Source of the DNA: Phycisphaerales bacterium
Lineage (GTDB): Bacteria > Planctomycetota > Phycisphaerae > UBA1845 > Fen-1342
NCBI GenBank assembly: GCA_016716475.1
Contig: JADJWG010000004.1
Coordinates: forward strand, 922,249-986,248
Length of the DNA stretch: 64,000 nucleotides
Direction of reading: 5' to 3'
The position numbers were made by a program, and so were the translations under genes. A model generated the notes under the pieces. It was not told the origin of the DNA. It saw only the letters and a program-made list of their open reading frames with translations, and did not search any database. Shown here one piece after another: positions 9,716 to 18,701 of this stretch. Within the stretch, counting starts at the first letter, position 1. Each line of letters begins with the position of its first letter.

Positions 9716-10390
9716 ATGGGCTGGCTTGACGAACAGGATGTCCGGGTCGTTGTGTGTGATCGCTGTCCAAGACTGCGTTCACACGGCATTGCGGTAGCGC
9801 AGGAAAAACGCGCGGCCTACCGTTCGCAAGAGTATTGGGGGCGCCCCGTTCCGAACTTCGGCGTGGCCACGGCGCGCCTGCTGCTGGTCGGACTGGCGCC
9901 GGGTGCCCATGGCGCCAATCGCACCGGCCGCATGTTCACCGGAGACCGCAGCGGGGACTGGTTGTTCCGGGCGCTGCACCGTGCCGGCTTCGCGAATCAG
10001 CCGACGAGCACGGTCCGTGACGACGGCCTGCTGCTGCGCCATACGTTGATCACGGCCGTCTGCCGTTGCGCGCCCCCGGCGAACAAGCCGACACCGGGCG
10101 AGATCGCGGCGTGTCGCCCCTATCTGGAGGAAACCCTCGCGCAGGCCCCTTGGCGCGTCGTGGTCGCACTGGGCCAGTTGGCTTGGCGTGAGACGCTCCG
10201 GCGGGTTGGTGAGCGCGCGGCGCCATTCGGTCACGGCGCTGAGATCGCGCTACCGACGGGCAGGTGGGTGCTCGCTTCGTATCACCCCAGTCAGCAGAAC
10301 ACCTTTACGGGTCGTCTGACAGAGCCGATGCTCGATGCGATCTTCACCCGTGCCCGCGCTTTGCTGAGCCCCGCGGGCAGCGCGGTGTGA
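9716..10390 (+). CDS. udgB: Uracil-DNA glycosylase family 5 (UdgB-like)
   Basis: This DNA-repair glycosylase of 224 residues removes uracil, and in this family also other deaminated bases. Motif A reads GLAPGAHGANRTGR with no catalytic Asp or Asn at the family-4 position, as is typical of family 5. Motif B reads HPSQQNTFTG. Cysteines at CDRCP, CRC and the CRPYL helix fit the four-cysteine iron-sulfur cluster of family 4/5 enzymes. The length is usual. Convergent with the dioxygenase gene downstream. Confidence 0.85.
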   Translation: MGWLDEQDVRVVVCDRCPRLRSHGIAVAQEKRAAYRSQEYWGRPVPNFGVATARLLLVGLAPGAHGANRTGRMFTGDRSGDWLFRALHRAGFANQPTSTVRDDGLLLRHTLITAVCRCAPPANKPTPGEIAACRPYLEETLAQAPWRVVVALGQLAWRETLRRVGERAAPFGHGAEIALPTGRWVLASYHPSQQNTFTGRLTEPMLDAIFTRARALLSPAGSAV

Positions 10391-10429
10391 AAGCCACCGC
10401 GCCCGCGCGTTCAACCCGTCCTGCGGCGG

Positions 10430-11173
10430 CTATACGTTCGCGTACACGTTGTGTCCGTGTGGATCACGGCCGCGGAGCAGGAACAACGGGTGATTGCCGA
10501 ACCACTTCCCGAGCGGGCCGGTCCGCAGCATCTTCGTTTCCGCCGGCATGAACCGCATGGTCAGGCCACAGCGGCGCTTGTCGGAGCGATTGGGAGTGGA
10601 GCCGTGGATGATGTACGGAGCGTGGAAGGAGCAATCGCCCCTGGCGAGCACGCAGTCGACGGCCTGCGATTCGTCGAAGTGCTCGGTCGAGATGGCCTGG
10701 TCGAGTACCTTGTCTTCGGGGTGCTCGTCCTTGTGGTGCGCAATCGGGCCGCGGGTGTGTGTCCCGGGAATGACGCGCATGCAACCGTTCTCGACGGTTG
10801 AGTTGTCGATCGCAAGCCAGAGGGTGATGACGTTCATCGGCTCCAGCGGCCAGTAGTTGCCATCCTGGTGCCAGGGTACAGCGAGGCCGTCGCCCTTGGC
10901 CTTGGAAATCAGGTGACTGGAGAACAGGACAATGTTGGGACCAATAAAGGACTCGACATGGTCGAGCAGCGTCGGTGTCATGCAGAAGTCGAGGAAGCGT
11001 TTGTCCCAGACGTGGGGCTTATCCAGGTGTTCGGGCCGCATGACCTTCGACATTTCCGCGATGAACGTATCGATGTGGGCGGTCATGTCCGCGAGCGTTG
11101 CGGGATCGATGACCTGGCGACAAATGGTGTAGCCCTCGCGCTCGTATTGGGCGATGTTTTCCTGGGTGACCAT
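10430..11173 (-). CDS. Phytanoyl-CoA dioxygenase family protein
   Basis: This is a 247-residue Fe(II)/2-oxoglutarate-dependent oxygenase of the PhyH family. The metal-binding HxD is in WHQDGNYW, the distal His in APYIIHGSTPN, and the 2-oxoglutarate-binding Arg in the following RCGLTMRF strand. Substrate specificity is not predictable; bacterial relatives hydroxylate many small molecules. The ATG at 11173 is chosen because the upstream in-frame segment is basic and low in complexity and the family fold begins right after it (NIAQYEREGYTICRQ). Confidence 0.85.
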   Translation of the reverse strand: MVTQENIAQYEREGYTICRQVIDPATLADMTAHIDTFIAEMSKVMRPEHLDKPHVWDKRFLDFCMTPTLLDHVESFIGPNIVLFSSHLISKAKGDGLAVPWHQDGNYWPLEPMNVITLWLAIDNSTVENGCMRVIPGTHTRGPIAHHKDEHPEDKVLDQAISTEHFDESQAVDCVLARGDCSFHAPYIIHGSTPNRSDKRRCGLTMRFMPAETKMLRTGPLGKWFGNHPLFLLRGRDPHGHNVYANV

Positions 11174-11426
11174 CGTGATTCGGGTACTCGTTAGTGGGAC
11201 TCGGTCCGGCACAGAAACGCTACAACGCAATGGGGCGGCGGGCCGGTCAGACGCGGCCCCGTGCGACTGCTGGGCATTATAGCGGGGCACCGCCGCGGTC
11301 GGCGGGAAATGAAATGTTTCATGCGTGCGCGCTGACGGACCGTAACCAGACCGCTACACTGGCCTCCGCGGCCCGGCAGATGTGGTCGGTCCACCTTCCT
11401 TGCACCTCTTCACCCGGAGAACGTCG

Positions 11427-13529
11427 ATGGCATCCCGCCTCGCCTTCCTTCCCATGTTTGCCCTCACGGCCACGCTTGTGACGGCTGGCACGCTTGCCGC
11501 GGATACGCTCGAACTGAGCGATGGCACGGTGCTTCAGAATTGCTTTGTCCGCGACGAGGGAACGCAGATCACCGTGTGGGAGTCGCTGGACAAGGTGGGA
11601 GGACCGCCGCGGGTGGTGCCCAAGAGCCAGGTCAAGGCGTGGAAGAGGGAGCGCGGGGAAGACTGGGACCGCCGCCCGGAGCTGCCGGACCTCACCGTCA
11701 CCTACATCGAGATTACCCCGAAACTTGCCGGTCTGCATGGCCGCGTGCAATACGACCGTTTCGGCCGGGCGTGGATCGGTGGCGACTCGACCAAGCTGCG
11801 CGACATCGGCGATGACAAGTACACCAAGCCGGAAGAGATTGTGCGCGATCTCAAGCTGCAATGGGAGCCCAACGAGCAGCTTACCTTCACGGCGCATGTG
11901 AAGAACATCGGCTTCCGGCCGGCCGGGGCCTTTGAGGTGGACTGGCTGCTGAACGGTGAACTGGCGGAGACGCAAAGCTACAGCGGCGCGCTGGGTGAGC
12001 TGGAAGCGGCCGAGTTCGTGTGGCGCTGGCGATACGTGCCGGGGCGTCACAGCGTGACGGCCCGCGTACGGCATGACGGACCGGAAATCGCGAAGATCAA
12101 CAACGAGGCGACGGATGCGCTGTGGGCGTTCGCCTTTACATACGTCGTGAGCAAAGGCCGCGTCGAGGCCTGGCACCAGTTCCGGAGTGCGTACGGCACC
12201 TTCTCGTTCGAGGATTTCTACCGTTGGCATCTCGACATCATGAACCTGCTGCTCGCACAGAGCGTCTACCCGGCGACGCCGGAGGGCTGCCTGGCGCGCG
12301 TCCGCCTGGACCAGATCATCTACGCGGACGAGGTCCGCGACCACGAGGCGTACGTGAACGGGCAACAGGTCCAGCGCGTGGCCTCCGACGGCATCCGCTA
12401 TGATCAGGGCGGCTGGGTCTGGAATGACAGCCCGCAGGAGCTTGCCGAGAAGAAGTGGGGGCAGACCGATCACGCCTGGCGGAACCAGACGGAGTGGTCG
12501 CTGCCGCATGAACTGGGGCACCAGCTCGGCTTGGTCGACTGGTACGCACTCGACTACGAGGGGCATGAGCATCACACCTGGGCCGACAATGGTGCGAAGG
12601 TTTCGCACTTCATGCGGCATCCGGAACAGATGATGCACTGGCACGGCCCACAGCTCTTCGGAGAGGCGGACGCGGCCTACCTGAACATGACCCTCGACAA
12701 GCCGCGCGGCTATTTCGGCGATTTCTACTTTCAGAACCCCGTGGAATGCTTCCTGCGAATCGTGGACATCAATGGCCAGGCGCTGCCGGGCGTACAAGTA
12801 GAACTTTTCCAGCGCGGTGCGGTTGTCGATCCCGACGGCCCGACAGGGATCGATCACGGCGCAAAGTGGTTCTCTGTGGTCGAAGACGGCAATTTCTACC
12901 AGCCGCCGATCTCGAAGGATCCGGTGGCTGTGGGGACCACAAACGCCAGCGGCTTGTTCCGACTGCCGAACCGCCCCGCGGCGGAAGTTCGGACACTCAA
13001 TGGCTTCCAGCGCAGCGCGAACCCATGGGGCAACATGAACGTGGTCGGGCCTCGGAACCTGATGCTGGTCAAGGTGACCAAGAACGGCCGGGCGAGCTAC
13101 TTCTGGCTGGAGCAGCACGATTTCGTGGTGGCGTGGTTCCGCGGGTTGCGTGATCGCTTCGAAATGGTATTGCAAACACCGTATGGCTCGGTGGATTCGC
13201 CGCCGCCACCGGCTTCTGTCCAGGTGAAGAAACTGGACGGCGACCGTGTGGAAGTGACGTGGACGCCGGCGGAAGACCCGCGCGAACGTCATTACCATGA
13301 CAAGGCGATCGGCTACCGCGTCTATCGCCGCGTCAGTAACGACGGGCTCAACGACCGCCCCTGGTTCGTCGTGGCGACAGTCGGTCCCGAACAGCGCAGC
13401 GTGCTCGTGGATCTCCAATCGCGTCCGGAGGACGTGTACTGGTACCGGCCGATCACCGACCGGTTCGGCGTGACGACGATCGCAGGCAACTCGCTCGAGA
13501 GTTCACTCCGCGAGTGCGTGCTGGAATAA
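11427..13529 (+). CDS. Secreted zinc metalloprotease-like protein with CARDB-like and Fn3-like domains
   Basis: This is an exported protein of 700 residues with a signal peptide (residues 1-25, ending TLAAD). Residues about 85-225 resemble a CARDB-type beta domain (LTFTAHVKNIGFRPAGAFEVDW). Zinc-binding HELGHQLGLVD follows, with His361, Glu362 and His365 and an Asp at the third-ligand position, as in metzincin-like peptidases. A fibronectin-type III-like domain lies at about residues 590-690. GGAGA precedes the ATG at 11427. The exact peptidase family is unknown. No neighbour suggests a substrate. Confidence 0.7.
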   Translation: MASRLAFLPMFALTATLVTAGTLAADTLELSDGTVLQNCFVRDEGTQITVWESLDKVGGPPRVVPKSQVKAWKRERGEDWDRRPELPDLTVTYIEITPKLAGLHGRVQYDRFGRAWIGGDSTKLRDIGDDKYTKPEEIVRDLKLQWEPNEQLTFTAHVKNIGFRPAGAFEVDWLLNGELAETQSYSGALGELEAAEFVWRWRYVPGRHSVTARVRHDGPEIAKINNEATDALWAFAFTYVVSKGRVEAWHQFRSAYGTFSFEDFYRWHLDIMNLLLAQSVYPATPEGCLARVRLDQIIYADEVRDHEAYVNGQQVQRVASDGIRYDQGGWVWNDSPQELAEKKWGQTDHAWRNQTEWSLPHELGHQLGLVDWYALDYEGHEHHTWADNGAKVSHFMRHPEQMMHWHGPQLFGEADAAYLNMTLDKPRGYFGDFYFQNPVECFLRIVDINGQALPGVQVELFQRGAVVDPDGPTGIDHGAKWFSVVEDGNFYQPPISKDPVAVGTTNASGLFRLPNRPAAEVRTLNGFQRSANPWGNMNVVGPRNLMLVKVTKNGRASYFWLEQHDFVVAWFRGLRDRFEMVLQTPYGSVDSPPPPASVQVKKLDGDRVEVTWTPAEDPRERHYHDKAIGYRVYRRVSNDGLNDRPWFVVATVGPEQRSVLVDLQSRPEDVYWYRPITDRFGVTTIAGNSLESSLRECVLE

Positions 13530-13592
13530 CCCGGAATAAAAGTAGCGGTGCGTACCTGAGCGCGCCTGTTTTTGTGGCCTGTAACATTTTTC

Positions 13593-13622
13593 TTGACCGC
13601 GCTCGAAACATCGTCATACTAT
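13593..13622 (+). promoter_or_regulatory. Sigma-70-type promoter for the candidate RNA
   Basis: TTGACC at 13593-13598 and TACTAT at 13617-13622 are separated by 18 bases. Transcription would begin near 13629 and run into the RNA region and terminator downstream. It lies 60 bases after the metalloprotease stop and faces no protein-coding gene. Confidence 0.55.
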
Positions 13623-13628
13623 GAGTGT

Positions 13629-13936
13629 GTGAGGTGACGGATCGCTGTCGTGGCCTCATAAAGTGGCTTGCGGTCAGCAGCGGTTCGGCGTCACACCGGG
13701 CACCGCGAAAGTGGTACCTGTGGTTTCGCTGGTGACGGCCGGCGAAGTGGGACGATGTCGAGTGCTGCGGACTCACCCTCCGGCGGGCTCGGCGGGCGGC
13801 CCTTCCAAAGGAGGTGATCCAGTGCAAGGTGATAAGCGCTAGGCTGCTGTCCAGGCAGCGAACGTGGCTGTAATGACAGCAGCCAGTTTACGAAAGGCCC
13901 GCCGGTGCTCGGGAGAGTTCCGGCGGGCTGTTTTTT
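13629..13936 (+). ncRNA. Candidate structured RNA with a perfect 16S anti-Shine-Dalgarno complement and a six-codon ORF
   Basis: About 310 bases lie between a promoter-like element and an intrinsic terminator, with no long ORF. Bases 13807-13822 read AAAGGAGGTGATCCAG, perfectly complementary to the conserved last 16 bases of 16S rRNA. A GTG at 13822 sits at ideal distance from AGGAGG and opens the tiny ORF GTG-CAA-GGT-GAT-AAG-CGC-TAG (MQGDKR). Its stop codon abuts a perfect 10-bp stem, GGCTGCTGTC at 13842-13851 pairing with GACAGCAGCC at 13875-13884. Further upstream, ACCGC-GAAA-GTGGT near 13706 forms a GNRA-like hairpin. I do not recognise an Rfam class. It could be a free-standing regulatory RNA, a ribosome-binding decoy or a leader peptide gene. 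Confidence 0.5.
13897..13936 (+). terminator. Intrinsic terminator of the candidate RNA
   Basis: GCCCGCCGG (13897-13905) pairs perfectly with CCGGCGGGC (13920-13928), followed by TG and six T residues (13931-13936). Its orientation is for the plus strand. Confidence 0.85.
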
Positions 13937-13980
13937 GTATTGTTGCCACTCTGTCGGGGTGGTGCCCTGGTCAACCGAAG

Positions 13981-15303
13981 TCAGAGGATGGTGCCTCTGA
14001 GCATGGCGGTAGCTACCGTGAAGTAAATGAAGATCCCACTGACGTCCACGAGTGTTGCAACCAGGGGGGTCGAGGCGCTGGCGGGGTCGAAGCCGAAACG
14101 CCGCAGGATGAGCGGCAGGCAGGCACCGACGGTCGTCCCCCACACGACGACCCCGAGCACGCTCAATCCGATGGTGAGGCCGATGAGCAGGAAGTAGTCG
14201 CCGTACGAGCCGAACAGCCATTCCCATGTCAGCACGCGCATCAACCCGATTGGACAAAGAATGAGACCAAGTAGCAGACCGATCAGGATTTCGCGGCGCA
14301 GGACCAGGAACCAGTCCGCGAGCCGGATGTCGCCGAGTGCCATTGCACGTACGACGAGCGTTGCCGTCTGGGAGCCGGAATTCCCGCCGCTGCTGATGAT
14401 CAGTGGCACGAACAGCGACAGCACAACCGCCGTCTCGAGCTGGCGCTCGAATGTGCCCATGACCGTGACGGTGAGCATCTGTCCGAAGAAGAGAATCGCC
14501 AGCCAGCCCACGCGCTTGCCCACCAGCTCGAAGACGCTCGCCTGGAGGTAGGGGCCCTCCACCGCCTGGCTGCCGCCGAGCTTGTGCATGTCCTCGGTGG
14601 CTTCCTCCTTGACCACGTCGACGATGTCGTCGGCGGTGACGATACCTTTCATGCGCCCTTCAGAGTCCACGACGGGAACGCACAGCAGGTCTTCGTGCGC
14701 AAAAATGGTGGAGACTTCCTCCTGATCCATGGTGTCCGGGACCGTGACGATGTCCGTCGTCATGATGTCGCGCAGCCGCTGCTCCGGCGGTGACGTGACC
14801 AGTTCACGGAACGAAACGACCCCGACCAGGCGTTGCGCCTGGTCAACCACGTAACCATAGTAGATGACTTCCGCGTTGTGGCTCTTCTGCATGCGCAGGT
14901 AGGTGATCGCTTCGGACGCCGTCATGTCGGCGCGCAGGCGGGCGAAGCGCGGGTTCATCAAGCCGCCCGCGACGTCCTCCTCATAGGTCAGCAGCGCGTG
15001 CACTTCCGTCCGCAGCCGCGGATCGAGCAACTGCAGCATGGCCTCGCGCCCATCCTCCTCGGCCTCCTGGATCATGTCGGCGATGTCGTCGGGCGGCAGC
15101 AGGCGCAGCCAGCGCCGGCGCTGCTCCGGTGACAATGACGAGATCAGGTCGAATGTGTCACGGGCACTCAGGTGCGAAAGGAACTCCTCCCCATCCTCCG
15201 CGCTCAGGATCACGAAGCCCTGGCGGCGCTCTTCGTCCGAGAGGGCCGGCCATGCCTCGGTGAGCTCGTCGAGCGAGAGCTTGCTGAGTGCTTCTTCCGA
15301 CAT
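13981..15303 (-). CDS. mgtE: Magnesium transporter MgtE
   Basis: This is an inner-membrane Mg2+ channel/transporter of 440 residues. The order is MgtE N domain (residues 1-120), two CBS domains (about 125-245) that sense Mg2+ in characterised homologues, and five transmembrane helices. The latter include the selectivity segment SGGNSGSQTATLVVRAMALGDI, a MgtE hallmark. ATG 15303 is chosen as start; an AAGGG site lies upstream. No Mg2+-responsive M-box leader is recognisable in the 180-base gap before it. Confidence 0.93.
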   Translation of the reverse strand: MSEEALSKLSLDELTEAWPALSDEERRQGFVILSAEDGEEFLSHLSARDTFDLISSLSPEQRRRWLRLLPPDDIADMIQEAEEDGREAMLQLLDPRLRTEVHALLTYEEDVAGGLMNPRFARLRADMTASEAITYLRMQKSHNAEVIYYGYVVDQAQRLVGVVSFRELVTSPPEQRLRDIMTTDIVTVPDTMDQEEVSTIFAHEDLLCVPVVDSEGRMKGIVTADDIVDVVKEEATEDMHKLGGSQAVEGPYLQASVFELVGKRVGWLAILFFGQMLTVTVMGTFERQLETAVVLSLFVPLIISSGGNSGSQTATLVVRAMALGDIRLADWFLVLRREILIGLLLGLILCPIGLMRVLTWEWLFGSYGDYFLLIGLTIGLSVLGVVVWGTTVGACLPLILRRFGFDPASASTPLVATLVDVSGIFIYFTVATAMLRGTIL

Positions 15304-15482
15304 GGACACACCCTTGCTGAGTCTGCCGTACACGTCCACCAGGGGGCCAAGCGCTCTTCACGAACGGGAATGCGGGATTCTGACACAGCGCTGCGCACAC
15401 GTCCAGATGCAGCCGCATGTTGCGCCACGTCGGGCGAGTCCAACTCCCCCGGGCATGAACCAGCAACTCGCTGTCCGGATGC

Positions 15483-16217
15483 TCAGGCATCCGTCCCCCC
15501 GCGCCACACTCCGTCGGACCCCAGCAACTCGTATGGCCGGAAGCGCACCTTGTATTCCATCTTCCGGCATCCGGCGACCCAATAGCCGAGATACCAATAC
15601 CGCAGGCCACGCCGCCGGCATTCGGCCAGCTCGGCCAGACCCGAGAAGACGCCGAGTGAGCGGCGAGCTTCGGCGGGCTCGGAGTAGAAGTAGACGCTGG
15701 AGAGCGCATCGCCGCACGCGTCAACCACCGACACGCCGACGAGTCGGCCACGCAGCAGGTAGCGCAGTTCGAAAGTCGGTAGTGCTGAGCAGCCCAGAAA
15801 CTGTGCGAAAAGTGACCGGTCATAGGCGAGGTCGTCGGCATGTACGGACGCCTGATACTGGCAGAAAAGCTCGAAATGTTCGTCGTCGGTCGAGAGCGGG
15901 CCAGCCGCGACCGTGATGTCCGCATTCCGGCGCGCTACGCGGCGCTGCGAGCGGCTGGCGTGGAATGCGCCCACAGGCACGCGAAGCGGGACACACGCGC
16001 GGCAGCCCGGGCAATCCGGGCGATAGAAGACCAGCCCGTTGCGACGAAAGCGGAGGTCGAGCAGGGAGCGGTAGTCGGACGCCGAAGGAACCGGACCGAG
16101 CAGGTAGACCAGTTCGGCTGCGCGCTGCGGCAGGTAGGGACACTCGTCGCGGTCCCCGCGCAGCATCGGCAATCCCATTTCGGGCAGCCATTCAAGCTGG
16201 GGCTCCTGCGCGTCCAT
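15483..16217 (-). CDS. bpt: Aspartate/glutamate leucyltransferase (Bpt, R-protein transferase)
   Basis: The enzyme transfers leucine from Leu-tRNA to proteins with N-terminal Asp or Glu, marking them for ClpS/ClpAP degradation (N-degron pathway). The 244-residue protein shows the family pattern: CPYLPQRAAEL, then CPGCRACVPLRVPV with paired cysteines, then SRSQRRVARRN, and a GNAT-like C-terminal half ending YKVRFRPYELL. The ATG at 16217 has GAGGG upstream. Its downstream neighbour is mgtE after 180 bases; co-transcription is uncertain. Confidence 0.9.
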   Translation of the reverse strand: MDAQEPQLEWLPEMGLPMLRGDRDECPYLPQRAAELVYLLGPVPSASDYRSLLDLRFRRNGLVFYRPDCPGCRACVPLRVPVGAFHASRSQRRVARRNADITVAAGPLSTDDEHFELFCQYQASVHADDLAYDRSLFAQFLGCSALPTFELRYLLRGRLVGVSVVDACGDALSSVYFYSEPAEARRSLGVFSGLAELAECRRRGLRYWYLGYWVAGCRKMEYKVRFRPYELLGSDGVWRGGTDA

Positions 16218-16422
16218 GACACCCTCAGGATACCGCCGGGGGGGATTTCCGGGAGTGCTGAACAGGACAGCGCGCACCTCGGTGCCTGGGGTGTTTGGCT
16301 AGGAGACCGTCACCCTGCTGTGTCGCTGGCACTACGTACGCTGGGCGTGGCAAGTGGACAGCGCAGAGCGGTGAGTGTTGTTACCCTGCACACCGGCTTC
16401 CGACGTGGGTGGGTGTGGTGAG

Positions 16423-17667
16423 CTATGGCAGGGCCGGGGCGAGCCCGGGCAGGGCCCAATCGCGCACCCGGCGGCGGTCGCCGATGTAAATCTCGTTGGG
16501 GGCCTCTGGATCGAGGGCCCACTTGATCCGCTCAAGCCCCTCCGTAATGTCTTTCACCGTGCCGCAATAGCTGAGTCGGAGGTGGCCCTCGAGTCCAAAC
16601 TCCACTCCCGGCACTGTCACCACCCGCACCTTACCCAGCAGCAGGCGGGCGAGCCGTGTCGAGTCCGGATCATAGTGTCGGAAATCCGCGAAGCAGTAGA
16701 ACGTACCCTGCGGTTTCTCGACGTGCACACCCGGAATGCCGGCGAGCCGGGCAAGCATCACGTTGCGGTTGTTCTCCAGTGTCAGTCGCAACGCCTCCAC
16801 GCCTGACTGCACCCCGAGCAGTGCGCCTACGGCCGCATGTTGCAGGAGCGCGGAGGGGCCCGAGGTCTGGTGCGCCTGGACGTTGGCCATGGCCTCGATC
16901 AGCCGCTTGTTGGCGACCGCCCAGCCGATCCGGAAGCCGGTCATCGCATAGGCCTTCGACACGCCGTTGACGACAATCAGCCGGGAGTTCTCATCTTTAC
17001 GACCGGCGTAGGCGTAGCAGTTCGCGGGCTTCACACCGTCGAACGCCAGTCGGTGGTAAATGTCATCCATGATCAGGTACAACTCGTGTTGTTCACAGAA
17101 TTGCACGATCTCGGCGATGAACTCGGCGGGGTAAATGATGCCGGTCGGGTTGTTGGGGCTGTTGATGATGATCGCCTTCGTGTCCGGCCCCACACGGTCG
17201 ACGATGTCCTGTAGCCGCGGGCAGAAGCTGCCGTCCTCGGGCACCACCTGCACCGGGATTCCGCCGCACAGGCGCACCATCTCCGGGTAGCTGACCCAGT
17301 AGGGCGCTGGGAAAATCACCTCGTCATGCGGATTCAGAATCGTCTGCAGCGCGACCATGATGGCCTGCTTGGCACCGTTGGATACCAACACGTGCTCGGG
17401 CTTCACATGGTGTGCGTAGTGCTCTTCCATGTAGCGGATGATCGCCTTCTTGAGGGCTGGCAAACCATCTGCGGGCGTGTACCGGATCTCGCCGGTGTGG
17501 AGCTGGGCCGCGGCCGCTACAAGCGCATCGAGCGGCGGCTTGCTCTTGGGCTCACCGCCACCGAGGTGGATGACGGGCTCGCCCTTGGCTGCGAGCGTGG
17601 CGGCCAGTTCGTTGATCTTCAGGGTGGCGGATTCACTGATCTGGCGGGCGAGTTGGCTGATACTCAT
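16423..17667 (-). CDS. Class I/II aminotransferase, aspartate aminotransferase-like
   Basis: This is a PLP-dependent fold-type I aminotransferase of 414 residues, subgroup I-gamma style. It contains NSPNNPTG, the PLP-binding lysine in VNGVSKAYAMTGFRIGW, and the C-terminal substrate-carboxylate arginine in LRLSYCG. Such enzymes usually interconvert aspartate/2-oxoglutarate, sometimes aromatic or prephenate substrates. ATG 17667 (MSISQLARQI) is taken as the start. The 185-base gap to a divergent HAD gene likely holds both promoters. Confidence 0.88.
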   Translation of the reverse strand: MSISQLARQISESATLKINELAATLAAKGEPVIHLGGGEPKSKPPLDALVAAAAQLHTGEIRYTPADGLPALKKAIIRYMEEHYAHHVKPEHVLVSNGAKQAIMVALQTILNPHDEVIFPAPYWVSYPEMVRLCGGIPVQVVPEDGSFCPRLQDIVDRVGPDTKAIIINSPNNPTGIIYPAEFIAEIVQFCEQHELYLIMDDIYHRLAFDGVKPANCYAYAGRKDENSRLIVVNGVSKAYAMTGFRIGWAVANKRLIEAMANVQAHQTSGPSALLQHAAVGALLGVQSGVEALRLTLENNRNVMLARLAGIPGVHVEKPQGTFYCFADFRHYDPDSTRLARLLLGKVRVVTVPGVEFGLEGHLRLSYCGTVKDITEGLERIKWALDPEAPNEIYIGDRRRVRDWALPGLAPALP

Positions 17668-17852
17668 GGTGGCTCCCAAGCCCCGGGAGGACGCCTCCCC
17701 GCGCTCCCGGTGAATAAACCACGCTAAACGGCCGCTGCAGTGACGTCAACGGGCCCCTCCCGCAGTGGGCCTGACCGGGTCAGTTCCCGGACGGTACGCT
17801 ATGGGACGTAGGTTGTTTGTCCCCGGTCGGGAAAGTCGGCAAGGAGTCCGAA

Positions 17853-18659
17853 ATGCAGATCCGTGGTGTCCTGCTCGATGTGGAGGGGGTGCTCGTTTCG
17901 GACAAGCGTTATCTTGCCATCGAAGGCGCGATCGGATTCGTCGCGGCCCTGCGGACCGCCGGGCGCCCGCTGCGGCTCCTGAGCAACAACACGACGGACG
18001 ACCGCGCCGAGATGCTGGAGAAGCTCTGCCGGGCCGGCTTCGACTTCCGACTCGACGAGCTGCACACCTGTACCTACGCTGCCGTGGAGGAACTGCGGGC
18101 GCGCGGGTTGCGTCGGCTGCTCGTGCTAGGCACGGTGGCTCTCCGGCGCATGCTCGCCGCCGCCGGTTTCGAAACCGCGGATGACCCGCACGTCGATGCA
18201 GTCGTGGTGGGGCTGGATCCTGAGCTGACTTTCGCGCGGTTACAGCTCGCAGTCCAGGCACTGTTGCGACCGGAGGTCGTGTTCATTGCGCTGCACCACA
18301 ACCGCATTTACGGCGATGACTCTGGTCGGCCGGCGCCGAGTGTCGGTTCGATTTCGGCGGCACTCGAGTACGCCACGCAACGCGCGCCGCTCGTTCTCGG
18401 AAAACCGAGCCCCACGGCGTATACCCGGCCGCTGGAGGAACTGCGCCTGCTGCCGCGGGATGTGCTGATGGTGTCGGATGACCCGCTCAGCGATCTGGCC
18501 GGTGCACGGCGGCTCGGCCTGCGCACCGCGTTCGTGCTTTCCGGCAAGTACGCTCAGCCGGAGGTGGTGGAGGGCTTGTCCGCGGAAGAACGGCCGGACC
18601 TCATTGTCCCCAAACTGGGAGATCTGTTGACGCGCGAGGCGATCACCCTGGCGCGCTGA
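17853..18659 (+). CDS. HAD-superfamily hydrolase, subfamily IIA (NagD/LHPP-like)
   Basis: This is a 268-residue phosphatase of the HAD-IIA type. Motif I is LLDVEGVL, with Glu replacing the usual second Asp. Motif II is LLSNNTTD. A capping domain precedes the late motifs, LGKPSPTAY (Lys of motif III) and MVSDDPLSDLAGARRLG (motif IV). Related proteins dephosphorylate small phosphometabolites or phosphohistidine/phospholysine; substrate here is unknown. AAGGAG precedes the ATG at 17853. Confidence 0.8.
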   Translation: MQIRGVLLDVEGVLVSDKRYLAIEGAIGFVAALRTAGRPLRLLSNNTTDDRAEMLEKLCRAGFDFRLDELHTCTYAAVEELRARGLRRLLVLGTVALRRMLAAAGFETADDPHVDAVVVGLDPELTFARLQLAVQALLRPEVVFIALHHNRIYGDDSGRPAPSVGSISAALEYATQRAPLVLGKPSPTAYTRPLEELRLLPRDVLMVSDDPLSDLAGARRLGLRTAFVLSGKYAQPEVVEGLSAEERPDLIVPKLGDLLTREAITLAR

Positions 18660-18701
18660 ACATGCGCGTATGTGGTTACAGTCCCCGATACTTCCCGGCG
18701 C

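Noticed and set aside
11319..13418. 699-residue open frame antisense to the metalloprotease gene
   Set aside because: High-GC antisense shadow: no domain, signal or ribosome site, while the opposite strand has a signal peptide and zinc motif.
15304..15482. M-box Mg2+ riboswitch sought in front of mgtE
   Set aside because: The 180-base leader lacks the conserved M-box core that I could recognise.
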